The position numbers and the translations under genes are program-made. Shown piece by piece: positions 52,708-61,629 of a stretch of DNA of 64,000 bases (its first letter is position 1; the number at the start of each line of letters is the position of its first letter). The notes beneath the pieces are model-generated. The model was not told the DNA's origin. It ran no database searches and was given only the letters and a program-made list of their open reading frames with translations. Source of the stretch: Bryobacteraceae bacterium CoA2 C42 (lineage in GTDB: Bacteria; Acidobacteriota; Terriglobia; Bryobacterales; Bryobacteraceae); NCBI GenBank assembly GCA_019931245.1, contig JAINDL010000006.1, positions 21,299-85,298 of the forward strand, written 5' to 3'.

Positions 52708-54648
52708 GTACGTCTCCACCGCCCCCGCCAGCTCCCGCCGCCGCACCGTCCGCACGTGCGCGCCCCCATACCCCTCCTCCCGCGCCGCCGCCGTCCGTCC
52801 TAAAACCACCCGCCGCGGACCCACCGCCGCCACCAGATCCGGCAGGTCATAGCTCCGCAGCACATTCGGCAGCACCACATCGAAAATCTGCCGCTGAATC
52901 GGCGTCGTCGCCATCGTCCGGTAGGTCGGCGGCAGATCCTCCAGCACCAGCTCCCGCAGCCGGCCAGCCACCACCGCCGCATGCAGCATCGCCACCCCCG
53001 CGTTCCCCCGCGCCCAACCCATCCCCCCCTTCTCCCCCACCAGCCCCCGCTCCCGCAACACATCCACCCCCCGCACAAGATCCGCCATCCGCATCCCCGT
53101 CACCGTCCGCCCCACCATCAGCGCCAGCCAAATCGCCTTATCCTGCGGAAACCACTCGTTGGCGTAGCTCCCCGCCCGGTGCACCGTCTCCCCCGTCAAC
53201 GCCACGTCCACCGCCAGCACCGTATAGCCCGCCGCCGCCAGCGCCCCCGCCGCCGCCGCATCCCCCGCCACCACCACCGCCGTTCCATTCGCCGCCGCCG
53301 GCCGCCACACACGCGCCGGCACCCACCGCCCCGGCTCCGCCTCATACCGCAGCCGCCCGCCCCCCAACTCCTCCACCCCCAGCGGCCCCGCATACGGCTC
53401 ATACCGCGTCACCGCCCGCACCTGTTCCGCCAGCCCACCCGGCCCGCTCCCCGGCGCCGGACGAATCGCCCCCAACCGCCGCAGATTCACCGTACTCGCC
53501 GTCTCCCCGCCAATCTGCCCCGTCGCCGAAACCTGCAGATCCTCCTCCAACTCCACGGCCAACCGCGGCTCCGGCGCCGCACCCGCCTTCCCCTGCAGCC
53601 ACTTCCGCATCCACCCGTAAATCGCCCCCCGCGTATCCGCCCGCATCCCGTGCCCGCCCGGCGCCGTAAACCACGCAATCTTATCCTCGGCCCCAAACCG
53701 GTTGTAGATCGCCTTGGCCTCCTCATAGGTCCGCCGCGCCCCGGCTAACGGAAAAAAGTCCTCCGTCGTCGACGCAATCAGATAAGGCCTCGGCGCCGCG
53801 GCAATCAGCAGGTCCCCGTGGTCAAACCCGTCCCGCAACTGATCCGGAAACTGCTGCTCGGCATCCTGCGGCCCCGTCCCGCCCAACTGCTCCTCCCACG
53901 CCGAAATGTAGCAGGCCGGCGCCGCCGCCTGCACCCGCGCATCCAGCGCCGCCAGATACGCCGTCAACGTCCCGCCCCCCGAACAACCCGCCACCCCCAT
54001 CCGCTGCGCGTCCACCTCCGGCCGCCCCGCCAGCACATCGAGCGCCCGCATCCCGTCCCACACCATCGCCCGCGCCAGACTCTCGCCCCCCAGCAGCGAC
54101 TGAATCCCCACCATCTGATGCTCCACCGTCGTCCCGCCCACTTTCGAGTCCCCCAACTCCCGATCAAAGAAAATCCGCCGCTCCCCCTGCCCCAGCGGAT
54201 CATACGTCAACACCACGAATCCGTACTTCACCAACCCGATCGAAAGGCTCTGGTACAGCTCCCGCGCCTTGGCCGTCAAACTATGCCCGGTCGGCTGCAC
54301 CACCGCCGGAAACGGCCCCGCCCCCGTCTTCGGCACATACAGGTTCGCCGTCACCAAAAACCCCGGCTGCGATTCAAACACAATCTTCTCGACGCGATAA
54401 TCCTCCCGCTCAATCACCCCCGTCCGCCGCACGTTCAGCGGCGTCCGCTCCGCCGGCAATCCCCCCATCCATCGCAGCAGCTTCTCCCGCACCCCCCGGC
54501 CGTAAGCCCGGATCTCCTCCGGCGTCCGCAGCCCGGCCACCACCTGCCGCCGCTCGGCCAACTGCCGCTGCGCCAGCCCCTCCAGCCATGGATACGGCGA
54601 CTGCCCCGCCAGCGGAATCGCCAGGAACAACACAAGAAGTGGTTTCAT
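52681..54648 (-). CDS. acetyl-xylan-esterase-like secreted alpha/beta hydrolase
   Basis: The 655-aa protein has a signal peptide (KPLLVLFLAIPLAGQSP) and an alpha/beta-hydrolase domain at about 90-350: FLVTANLYVPKTGAGPFPAV, FVVLTYDPLGQGERR, nucleophile Ser in GVAGCSGGGTLTAYLAALDA, catalytic Asp region ASTTEDFFPLAG and His in WFTAPGGHGMRADTRGA. It resembles acetyl xylan esterases and related abhydrolases of Planctomycetes/Acidobacteria. The C-terminal 250 residues look like a second, degenerate hydrolase-like domain without a clear nucleophile. AGGAGG precedes the ATG. Divergent from the Gfo/Idh/MocA gene. Confidence 0.78.
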   Translation of the reverse strand: MKPLLVLFLAIPLAGQSPYPWLEGLAQRQLAERRQVVAGLRTPEEIRAYGRGVREKLLRWMGGLPAERTPLNVRRTGVIEREDYRVEKIVFESQPGFLVTANLYVPKTGAGPFPAVVQPTGHSLTAKARELYQSLSIGLVKYGFVVLTYDPLGQGERRIFFDRELGDSKVGGTTVEHQMVGIQSLLGGESLARAMVWDGMRALDVLAGRPEVDAQRMGVAGCSGGGTLTAYLAALDARVQAAAPACYISAWEEQLGGTGPQDAEQQFPDQLRDGFDHGDLLIAAAPRPYLIASTTEDFFPLAGARRTYEEAKAIYNRFGAEDKIAWFTAPGGHGMRADTRGAIYGWMRKWLQGKAGAAPEPRLAVELEEDLQVSATGQIGGETASTVNLRRLGAIRPAPGSGPGGLAEQVRAVTRYEPYAGPLGVEELGGGRLRYEAEPGRWVPARVWRPAAANGTAVVVAGDAAAAGALAAAGYTVLAVDVALTGETVHRAGSYANEWFPQDKAIWLALMVGRTVTGMRMADLVRGVDVLRERGLVGEKGGMGWARGNAGVAMLHAAVVAGRLRELVLEDLPPTYRTMATTPIQRQIFDVVLPNVLRSYDLPDLVAAVGPRRVVLGRTAAAREEGYGGAHVRTVRRRELAGAVETYLVQPEGGQ

Positions 54649-54693
54649 TGGCCTCCTAGCCTACCGCAACCAACAATTGAGTAAGATAGCCAA

Positions 54694-55935
54694 GTGACTC
54701 GTCGCACCTTTCTCGCTGCCACCGGCGCCGCCCTCGCCGCCCCCAACGACCGCATCAACGTCGGCTTCATCGGCGTCGGCAACATGGGCACCAGCCGCCT
54801 CAACGGCTTCCTCAAACACCCCGACGTCAACGTCGCCGCCCTCTGCGATCTCGACGACAAATACCTCGCCCGCGCCACCGGCATCGTCAAAGCCAGCCGC
54901 GGCGTCGAACCGCCCGTCCTCAAGGACTTCCGCAAACTCCTCGCCATGAAGGAGATCGACGCCGTCTGCATCGCCACCCCCGACCACTGGCACGCCATGC
55001 CCACCCTCCAGGCCTGCGCCGCCGGCAAAGACGTCTTCGTCGAAAAACCCCTGAGTTACTCCATCGGCGAGGGCCGCGCCATGGTCACCGCCGCCCGCAA
55101 ATTCCAACGCGTCACCCAGATGGGCAACCACATCCACAACGACCTGCCCAACTACCGCCGCGCCGTCGAACTCATCCGCAGCGGCATCGTCGGCAAAGTC
55201 AAACGCGTCCACGTCTGGAAAACCTCGGAATCCAAAGGCCTCGGCGCCCCGCCCGACGCCCCGCCCCCCGCCGGCTTCGACTACGAAACCTGGCTCGGAC
55301 CCGCCCCCCGCCGCGCCTTCAACCCCAACCGCTCCCACTTCAACTACCGCTACTTCTGGGACTACTCCGGCGGCATGTTCATCGACTTCTGGTGCCACAT
55401 CACCGACGTCGCCTACTGGGCCCTCGACCTCACCGCCCCCAAATCCGTCGTCGCCACCGGCCGCCGCGAAATCGAAGACGACAACGCCGAAACCCCCAAC
55501 TACCTCGACCTCGTCTACGAGTACCCCGGCCTCAACCTCACCTGGGGCCTCAACCCCATGGCCCCCGCCGGCTTTGAAGACAAAGGCATCGGCTGCATCT
55601 TCCAGGGCAGCGCCGGCAGCCTCTTTGTCGACTACGGCTCTCATCAGCTCTTCGTCAAAGGCAAACCCGTCAAAGACTTCCCCCGCCCCGCCCCCTCCAT
55701 CCCCGACTCCCCCGGCCACATCCGCGAGTTCCTCGATAGCGTCAAGTCCCGCAAACTCGCCACCTGCGACATCGAGTACGGCCACAAACTCACCAAAGCC
55801 GGCCTGCTCGGCAACATCGCCTACCGCACCGGCCGCCGCATCACCTGGGACGACGCGAAAGAACAGATCCTCGGCGACTCCCAGGCCAATAAAATGGTCA
55901 CCCGCAAATACCGCAAACCCTGGAAACTAGCCTGA
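54694..55935 (+). CDS. Gfo/Idh/MocA family oxidoreductase with Tat signal
   Basis: The 413-aa protein begins TRRTFLAATGAALAAPND, a short twin-arginine signal, so it is probably exported folded with its NAD(P). The Rossmann motif VGFIGVGNMGTSRLNGF follows, then AVCIATPDHWHAMPTLQA and the catalytic-site EKPLSYSIGEGRAM. The C-terminal domain has FWDYSGGMFIDFWCHITDVA. Such Tat-exported members are common in Planctomycetes and Acidobacteria and are thought to act on sugars. Start is GTG 54694 with TAAGAT ending six nt upstream. The stop overlaps the next start (TGATG). Confidence 0.9.
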   Translation: MTRRTFLAATGAALAAPNDRINVGFIGVGNMGTSRLNGFLKHPDVNVAALCDLDDKYLARATGIVKASRGVEPPVLKDFRKLLAMKEIDAVCIATPDHWHAMPTLQACAAGKDVFVEKPLSYSIGEGRAMVTAARKFQRVTQMGNHIHNDLPNYRRAVELIRSGIVGKVKRVHVWKTSESKGLGAPPDAPPPAGFDYETWLGPAPRRAFNPNRSHFNYRYFWDYSGGMFIDFWCHITDVAYWALDLTAPKSVVATGRREIEDDNAETPNYLDLVYEYPGLNLTWGLNPMAPAGFEDKGIGCIFQGSAGSLFVDYGSHQLFVKGKPVKDFPRPAPSIPDSPGHIREFLDSVKSRKLATCDIEYGHKLTKAGLLGNIAYRTGRRITWDDAKEQILGDSQANKMVTRKYRKPWKLA

Positions 55936-57665
55936 TGCTTCTCGCCGCTTTAGCCCTCAACTCCATCCTCCTGCCCGGCGGAGTAGCCATCTACTCCGGC
56001 CAGGCCGAACACCTGCTCCTCACCTCCACCCGCCGCGACCTCCTCCCCCCCGCCGGGCCCGTCATCGTCCCCGCCGGCGAAGCCGCGGCTCTCGAAGATC
56101 CCGCCAAATTCTGGCGCCTCTTCGCCCAGCTCCGCTTCCACGACTACGCCCAGAAAACCACCAAAGTCCCCGTCACCCCCCTCCCGGTCGCCCGCACCGT
56201 TCGCGGCGGCGACACCCTCACCTTCGGCCCCACCCAAATCACCGTCCTCGATACCCCCGGCTACTCCCCCGCCGCCGTCTCCTATCTCTTCGAACAGAAC
56301 GGCAAACGCGTCATCGCCACCGGCGACCTCATCTACTCCGGCGGCCGCCTCCTCGATCTCTACAGCCTCCAAAACGAGGTCCCCGAAACCAAAACCCGCG
56401 GCTACCACGGCTTCGCCGCCCGCGCCGGACAACTCATCGCCAGCCTCCAAGCCGTCGCCGCCCAAAAGCCGGACCGCCTCCTCCCCGCCCGCGGCCCCGC
56501 CATCGAAGACCCGCAAAAGGAGATCGCTCTCCTGATCTCCCGCCTCCAGCGCCTCCTCGACAGCCACTTCTCCACCGACGCCCTCCGCTGGTATTGGGGC
56601 GAAGAAAGCTGGCAAACCCGCGCCAAACTCGCCATGGGCCGCGCCCCCTCCGCCCCCATGCCCATGTCCGAACAGCGCGACCTGCCCGACTGGATCATCC
56701 CCATCGGCAACTCCCGCCTCCTCGTCTCCCCCTCCGGCGCCGCCTTCCTCCTCGACGCCGGCTATCCCCAAATCATCGAAAAACTCGAAGAACTCCAAAC
56801 CGCCGGCCGCTTCAAAACCCTCGAAGGCCTCTGGATCACCCACTACCACGACGACCACACCGACCACGCCAGCAAAGTCGCCAAACGCTTCGGCGCCAAA
56901 GTGCTCTATAGCACTAAAATCCAGGACATCGTCGAAAATCCCGGCCGCTACCGCATGCCCTGCCTCACCACCAACCCCGTCACCGGCGAAGTCAAAGGCG
57001 AGGCCGACTCCTGGCAGTGGCGCGAGTTCCGCATGGCCAGCTACTTCTTCCCCGGCCAAACGCTCTACCACGGCGGCCTGCACATCGAGCGCGAATCCGG
57101 CGAAAAGATCTTCTTCGTCGGCGACTCCTTCACCCCCTCCGGCACCGACGATTACTGCCTCCAGAACCGCAACTTCACCGGCGAGGACGAAGGCTATCTC
57201 TACTGCCTCCGCCTTCTTGAAAAGCTCGGCGGCAACCCCTGGCTCATCAACCAGCACGTCCTGCCCATGTTCCGCTACGACGCCGCCCGCGTCGACCGCA
57301 TGCGCCTCGAACTCCGCCAGCGCGCCCAACTCCTGGCCGAACTCACTCCCCTGCCCCACGCCAACTACGCCGTCGACGAAAGCTGGGCCCGCGTCTACCC
57401 CTACGCCTCCTCCGGCGAGCCCCTCGAGCTACGCCTCATGAACCACACGAGCACCGAGCAAACCTTCCGCGTCAAATGGCACCTCCCCGCCGGCTGGACC
57501 ATCGACCGCGCCGACGACACCATCCGCGTCCCCGCCCGCACCGAAGGCAAAGCCCGCCTGACGTTAAAAAAGTCCGGCGCCACCCAACTCGGCGTCCTCA
57601 CCGCCGACGTCGCCTTCGCCGGCTTCGACTTCGCCCACTGGACCGAAGCCCTCCTGCAACCCTGA
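55935..57665 (+). CDS. tandem metallo-beta-lactamase-fold protein, first copy degenerate
   Basis: The 576-aa product has a short hydrophobic N-terminus (LLAALALNSILLPGGVA). Residues about 10-200 read as an MBL fold (FGPTQITVLDTPGYSPAAVS, KRVIATGDLIYSGGRLLDLY) but lack the HxHxDH motif, so this half is probably inactive. Residues about 240-460 form a second MBL domain with an intact THYHDDHTDHASKVA, FFVGDSFTPSG and INQHVLPMF. An Ig-like tail of about 100 residues ends the protein. The likely role is an extracytoplasmic hydrolase of unknown substrate. It starts within the stop of the upstream oxidoreductase. Confidence 0.78.
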   Translation: MLLAALALNSILLPGGVAIYSGQAEHLLLTSTRRDLLPPAGPVIVPAGEAAALEDPAKFWRLFAQLRFHDYAQKTTKVPVTPLPVARTVRGGDTLTFGPTQITVLDTPGYSPAAVSYLFEQNGKRVIATGDLIYSGGRLLDLYSLQNEVPETKTRGYHGFAARAGQLIASLQAVAAQKPDRLLPARGPAIEDPQKEIALLISRLQRLLDSHFSTDALRWYWGEESWQTRAKLAMGRAPSAPMPMSEQRDLPDWIIPIGNSRLLVSPSGAAFLLDAGYPQIIEKLEELQTAGRFKTLEGLWITHYHDDHTDHASKVAKRFGAKVLYSTKIQDIVENPGRYRMPCLTTNPVTGEVKGEADSWQWREFRMASYFFPGQTLYHGGLHIERESGEKIFFVGDSFTPSGTDDYCLQNRNFTGEDEGYLYCLRLLEKLGGNPWLINQHVLPMFRYDAARVDRMRLELRQRAQLLAELTPLPHANYAVDESWARVYPYASSGEPLELRLMNHTSTEQTFRVKWHLPAGWTIDRADDTIRVPARTEGKARLTLKKSGATQLGVLTADVAFAGFDFAHWTEALLQP

Positions 57666-57706
57666 CGCCGCCTGCATTCATCCGGAACCGTGATAGAATG
57701 CAGACA

Positions 57707-57958
57707 ATGAATGCAAAGCATTTGACCGTCCGAAACCTTCCGCCGGAACTCGCCTCGGCCCTGGAACAAGCCCGCCAGGAAAGCGGAAAGAGCCTTAACA
57801 GCACCGTGATTAGCGTTCTCGAACGGGGTCTCGGCGTCGCCACCAGGCGTTCCAACGGTCTCGCCAAACTCGCCGGTGGTTGGACCAAGGCCGATGCCGA
57901 AGAGTTTGAACGCAATACGGCCAGCTTCTCTGACATCGACCCCGAGATCTGGCGTTGA
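57707..57958 (+). CDS. ribbon-helix-helix (FitA/VapB-like) antitoxin
   Basis: An 83-aa protein starting MNAKHLTVRNLPPELASALE, the usual opening of FitA-like ribbon-helix-helix antitoxins; ESGKSLNSTVISVLERGL is the second half of the DNA-binding dimer fold. The acidic C-terminus (DAEEFERNTASFSDIDPEIW) is the part expected to wrap the toxin. It neutralises the PIN toxin encoded just downstream and represses the operon. ATG 57707 is chosen because TAGAAT (57694-57699) overlaps the earlier in-frame ATG 57698 and ends seven nt before 57707. Confidence 0.85.
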   Translation: MNAKHLTVRNLPPELASALEQARQESGKSLNSTVISVLERGLGVATRRSNGLAKLAGGWTKADAEEFERNTASFSDIDPEIWR

Positions 57959-58359
57959 GTCGCTACGCCCTCGACACGAGCGCCTACGGCGCCTTTTGCC
58001 GCCAGGATCCGAAGGTGGTCACCCTCATCGACGAAGCCTCCTGGATCGGCATCCCGTCCATCGTACTCGGCGAGCTTTTCGCCGGTTTTGCCAACGGAAC
58101 CCGGACCCGCCAAAACCACGATCTACTGCAGTCGTTTCTGGCGCATCCCGTTGTCGAAACGCTGGCCGTCGACGACTCGGTAGCCGCCATCTACAGCGAA
58201 CTGCTCACCTCCTTGCGGCAGCAGGGACCCCCCATCCCCACCAACGACATCTGGATCGCCGCCACCGCCATCCGCCACGGTGCCCCCCTCGTCACCGCCG
58301 ACCAGCACTTTCATCGCGTCATCCGCCTCGCCAGCATCGTTCTCCCCCCCACCCCTTAA
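57955..58359 (+). CDS. vapC: PIN-domain (VapC-like) toxin
   Basis: A 134-aa PIN ribonuclease whose start is TTG 57955, overlapping the antitoxin TGA as TTGA. The acidic active-site residues are visible: Asp in YALDTSAYGAF, Glu in VLGELFAGFANG, Asp in PTNDIWIAATAI and Asp in LVTADQHFHRV. VapC-type toxins cleave specific RNAs, often tRNA, when released from the antitoxin. With the upstream antitoxin it forms a type II pair. The module lies at the border of an atypical, poorly coding segment. Confidence 0.88.
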   Translation: MSRYALDTSAYGAFCRQDPKVVTLIDEASWIGIPSIVLGELFAGFANGTRTRQNHDLLQSFLAHPVVETLAVDDSVAAIYSELLTSLRQQGPPIPTNDIWIAATAIRHGAPLVTADQHFHRVIRLASIVLPPTP

Positions 58360-58936
58360 CGTACGTCCCCCCAAAACCAAACGGCCGCCCCGCATCGAGT
58401 CAGCAGATAACTACCATCAGTTGCATGGGATGCTGCCAAGGCGCTCAAGGGACCTCCGCCGGAGAACCACCGGCTCATGACCAAGCTACGGTGCAAAATA
58501 CGACGACTGAGAGTTATGACATGTTGGCGGAGAGCAACCGTTTCCGCACCGAGACCTCACCCGGGCAGCTCATGGAATGCCGTCGCGGGTCGGGCACGGA
58601 CTGATGCCGATTCGGGCTTCCGCCGAATGGCCCCGGACGAGTGTCGCCCCGGACGAGTGCGGCATGGACGAATGTGGCACGGCTGAATGCGGCACCCATG
58701 CCGGTGAACCACGACGGGTCGCGACAAGCGGGTGCACGCGCAGGGCCCGGACCTCGCCGGAGTTGTCACTCCGGAGCAGCGGGAGGTGTGGCTGAGGTTT
58801 GGTATCATCAAGGGGTTCGAAAGTCGCGACGGCGAGTCGAGCGAAGCAATCCTCATCGGAATTCCTGGGCAGGGCAAAGTTGATTCACCAAATCGCCAAT
58901 CCGAATCGAAGGTGCCGGACCTTGCTGCTACCCCGA
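58360..58936. other. intergenic segment without a convincing gene
   Basis: About 580 bp between the toxin gene and the next small ORF. Open frames exist on both strands (for example 58557-59018 minus, 58732-59127 plus), but their products are low-complexity, lack recognisable domains and have unusual composition. Base composition is less GC-rich than neighbours. The only structured element is the short tandem repeat at 58635-58695. It may be remnants of a mobile element associated with the toxin-antitoxin module, but I see no transposase, inverted repeat or intron motif to prove this. Confidence 0.5.
58635..58695. repeat. imperfect ~15-bp tandem repeat, four copies
   Basis: Units are ggacgagtgtcgcccc, ggacgagtgcggcat, ggacgaatgtggcac and ggctgaatgcggcac. 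They share GGMYGARTGYGGC-like cores. In one frame they encode a repeating DECG/AECG pentapeptide, but no ORF around them is convincing. Confidence 0.7.
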
Positions 58937-59341
58937 ATGTTGTACCTGTTGGCCGCGGCAAGCCAACTGTCCTCCCAAACAGCCGAGCAACTTCCGTTGC
59001 GTGCCGTGGAACTGACATTCCTGAAGGCCACCCCGGGGAATCGCGAGAATCTCAAGAAGTTCATTGCTCTGAACTGGTTTGCGATGGACAAAATCGCCGT
59101 GGCGCAGGGACTCATGAAAGAGTTTAAGGTGATGGATACGGGCTCTGATGATGGAGCCTGGAACGTGCTTGTCTCGGTGACATACGGGAATCCCCGCGGC
59201 TATGACGGCGTTGCCGTCGAGTTCGAAAAAATCAGAGCCAAGCACAAGGTTGTGCTGGTAAACGGCAAGCGCATGCCTGAGTTAGGAGCCGTGGTCGACT
59301 CCCGGAAGCTCTATGAAAATCCGGCCCAAGGCTCCCCGTGA
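58937..59341 (+). CDS. small exported protein of unknown function
   Basis: A 134-aa product from ATG 58937, starting with a short signal-like stretch (MLYLLAAASQLSSQTAEQLP). The mature part (VELTFLKATPGNRENLKKFI, then VAVEFEKIRAKHKVVLVNGK) looks like a ferredoxin-like alpha+beta fold, reminiscent of NIPSNAP/ABM-type domains, but this is a weak impression. The frame is open upstream to 58799; that part is not protein-like. There is no clear Shine-Dalgarno or -10. Codon use is less GC-biased than neighbours, so it may have been acquired. Confidence 0.5.
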   Translation: MLYLLAAASQLSSQTAEQLPLRAVELTFLKATPGNRENLKKFIALNWFAMDKIAVAQGLMKEFKVMDTGSDDGAWNVLVSVTYGNPRGYDGVAVEFEKIRAKHKVVLVNGKRMPELGAVVDSRKLYENPAQGSP

Positions 59342-59516
59342 AAAAGAAGGTTGCCTGCTGTGATTCCGATGGCGACCGGTTCTCCGCCTATCAAACTTTC
59401 GACTGCGAACTCTACCCTTAGCCCGCAGGTCTCCTCCCGCCCTGACCGAACACAGCCGCCCGCCACCCAATTCCGCCAGCTCACCCGATTGCCCCAAGCC
59501 CTCAAAGGGTCTCGCC

Positions 59517-60341
59517 CTACCCGCCCCCCGCCAGCTTCTCCATTCGCTGGTCCAGAATCCCCACAAAAACCGCCAGGAATCGATACGTCTCCCGATACCT
59601 CTCCCGGTCCACCGCCGACAGGACGTCCTTGTCTGTGTGCAACAGCCGCCACGACTTCTGATCCAGCGAATGAAAATCGATCACGGGTACTTTCTTGTCC
59701 ACAAACGGATGCGAATCCGAATCGCCGACCGCATCCACGTCCATCACAGAAATCTCAATCTGTAAACTCTTCGCCACCACCGCCGCCAAATTCGTGAACG
59801 GCCGGTGCGCCCGCTTCCCCCACACCTTCAAACTCCCGGCTCCCACACTGTCGATGTTCACAAAGGCCTTCAGCCGCGTTAACTCCTCCCTCGGCATCTG
59901 CTTCACAAAAGCCTTCGATCCCACCAGCCCCGCCTCCTCATCCGTGAACGCCACGAACCAGATCGTATGCCGGTGCGGATAAGCCTTGTGACTCTGGTAC
60001 AGGCTCGCCAGCAGCGATGCTCCGGTCCAGTTATCAATCGCCCCTTCGCCATCCTTCACCTTGTCGTAATGCGCCCCGACAAGCAGGATCTCCTCGCTCG
60101 AACCCGGCAGGATGCAAACTAGGTTCGGCAGCTTCGAACCCTTCACCCGGTCTTCACGAAGGCTCTCCCCGGAGCAACCAGCCTCTGTGAACATCTCCTG
60201 CATCGCAATCTTGCGATCCGGATTCAACTTTTGCACCGCCTCCAACCGGCGGTCCAAAACTACATCCGTCAACCGGTCAAAGGCGACCTTTTCGGCTGAC
60301 AACACCGAAATGGCCGCCCAACTGACCAGCAACCAACGCAT
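59517..60341 (-). CDS. M28 family zinc aminopeptidase, exported
   Basis: The 274-aa protein has a signal peptide (RWLLVSWAAISVLSAEK). M28 metal ligands and catalytic residues can be read in order: His/Asp in LVGAHYDKVKDGEGAIDNWT, the catalytic Glu pair in VAFTDEEAGLVGSKAF, Asp in FVNIDSVGAG and His in WRLLHTDKD. It should hydrolyse N-terminal residues from peptides in the periplasm. It starts 2 bp after the ndk stop, so it belongs to the sucC-sucD-ndk transcription unit. The 175 bp downstream (59342-59516) hold no feature I can support. Confidence 0.88.
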   Translation of the reverse strand: MRWLLVSWAAISVLSAEKVAFDRLTDVVLDRRLEAVQKLNPDRKIAMQEMFTEAGCSGESLREDRVKGSKLPNLVCILPGSSEEILLVGAHYDKVKDGEGAIDNWTGASLLASLYQSHKAYPHRHTIWFVAFTDEEAGLVGSKAFVKQMPREELTRLKAFVNIDSVGAGSLKVWGKRAHRPFTNLAAVVAKSLQIEISVMDVDAVGDSDSHPFVDKKVPVIDFHSLDQKSWRLLHTDKDVLSAVDRERYRETYRFLAVFVGILDQRMEKLAGGG

Positions 60342-60343
60342 GC

Positions 60344-60757
60344 CTACAGCAGTTCCGAGTGCGAGAAGAAAAACACCGTCTCCACCGCCGCCGTCTCCGG
60401 CGCATCCGAACCGTGCGAAGCATTCCGCTCAATCGACTCGGCAAACATCTTCCGGATCGTCCCCTCCGCCGCATTCGCCGGATTCGTCGCCCCCATCAGA
60501 TCCCGCCACGCCTTGATCGCCCCTTCCTTCTCCAGCACCAGCAGCACCGAAGGACCCGAAGTCATGAACGACACGAGCGAGCCAAAAAACGGACGCTCCC
60601 GGTGTACGCCATAGAAACCCTCGGCCTCTTTCTGGCTGATCGTGTGCTTCTTCATCGCAACAACCCGAAAGCCGTTCTGCTCAATCACGCTCAGAATCGC
60701 TCCGGTCTTCCCGGTCGCCACCGCGTCCGGCTTAATCATGGCAAATGTACGTTCCAT
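60344..60757 (-). CDS. ndk: nucleoside diphosphate kinase
   Basis: The 137-aa enzyme transfers the gamma-phosphate between nucleoside triphosphates and diphosphates. It starts [20 protein letters not shown], and the catalytic His lies in the family signature [12 protein letters not shown] near residue 116. [20 protein letters not shown] and [20 protein letters not shown] are also standard. Length is typical. AGGA is a weak Shine-Dalgarno. Its ATG overlaps the sucD TAA by one base (TAATG), so it is probably translated with the succinyl-CoA synthetase, which makes nucleoside triphosphate. Confidence 0.96.
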   Translation of the reverse strand: MERTFAMIKPDAVATGKTGAILSVIEQNGFRVVAMKKHTISQKEAEGFYGVHRERPFFGSLVSFMTSGPSVLLVLEKEGAIKAWRDLMGATNPANAAEGTIRKMFAESIERNASHGSDAPETAAVETVFFFSHSELL

Positions 60758-61629
60758 TACAGTCCTAATCTTTCCTTTACCTTCTGACCAATCTCGGCCG
60801 GCGTCGCGCAAACGGTAATCCCCGCCGCCGTCATCGCCGCCATCTTGTCTTCCGCCTTGCCCGACCCGCCGGCCACAATCGCGCCCGCATGGCCCATCCG
60901 CCGCCCTTCCGGCGCCGTCTGTCCGGCAATGAAACCAATCACCGGCTTGGTCACGTTGTCCTTGATCCACGCCGCCGCGATCTCTTCGTTATTGCCGCCA
61001 ATCTCGCCCACCATGATAATGGCGTGCGTGTCCGGGTCGGCGTTCAGCAACTGAATCGCATCCAGGTGCGTCGTCCCGATAATCGGGTCCCCGCCAATGC
61101 CGATACACGTCGACTGGCCAATCCCCAACGCCGACAACTGCCCCACGGCCTCGTAAGTCAACGTTCCCGACCGGCTCACCACGCCAATGTTACCCGGCTT
61201 GAAGATATGCCCCGGCATAATGCCGATCCGGCACTCGTTCGGCGTGATAATCCCCGGACAGTTCGGCCCGATCAGCCGCACGTTCTTGTCCTTCAGGAAT
61301 TGCTTCACCGCAATCATGTCCCGCACCGGAATGCCTTCCGTGATGCACACAATCAGCGCCACGCCCGCGTCCGCCGCCTCCATGATCGAATCGGCCGCAA
61401 ACGGCGGCGGCACAAAGATCACGCTCGCGTTCGCCCCCGTCTCCTTCACGCAATCCGCTACGGTGTTGAACACCGGCCGGTCCAGATGCTTCGTGCCGCC
61501 CTTACCCGGCGTCACCCCGCCCACCACCGTCGTCCCGTAGTTGATCGACTGCGTCGCGTGAAAGGTGCCCTGCGCACCGGTATAGCCCTGCACCAGCAGG
61601 CGAGTATTCTTATTTACGAGTACGCTCAT
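60757..61629 (-). CDS. sucD: succinyl-CoA synthetase alpha subunit
   Basis: The 290-aa subunit binds CoA and carries the phosphorylated His: [20 protein letters not shown]. Landmarks are [78 protein letters not shown] and [20 protein letters not shown]. With SucC it interconverts succinyl-CoA and succinate with substrate-level phosphorylation in the citric acid cycle. It overlaps sucC by four bases (ATGA). Confidence 0.97.
   Translation of the reverse strand: MSVLVNKNTRLLVQGYTGAQGTFHATQSINYGTTVVGGVTPGKGGTKHLDRPVFNTVADCVKETGANASVIFVPPPFAADSIMEAADAGVALIVCITEGIPVRDMIAVKQFLKDKNVRLIGPNCPGIITPNECRIGIMPGHIFKPGNIGVVSRSGTLTYEAVGQLSALGIGQSTCIGIGGDPIIGTTHLDAIQLLNADPDTHAIIMVGEIGGNNEEIAAAWIKDNVTKPVIGFIAGQTAPEGRRMGHAGAIVAGGSGKAEDKMAAMTAAGITVCATPAEIGQKVKERLGL

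Noticed and set aside
58557..59018. 153-codon minus-strand frame and 131-codon plus-strand frame in the atypical segment
   Set aside because: No recognisable domain, no start signals and mutually exclusive; the repeats generate pseudo-periodic peptides.
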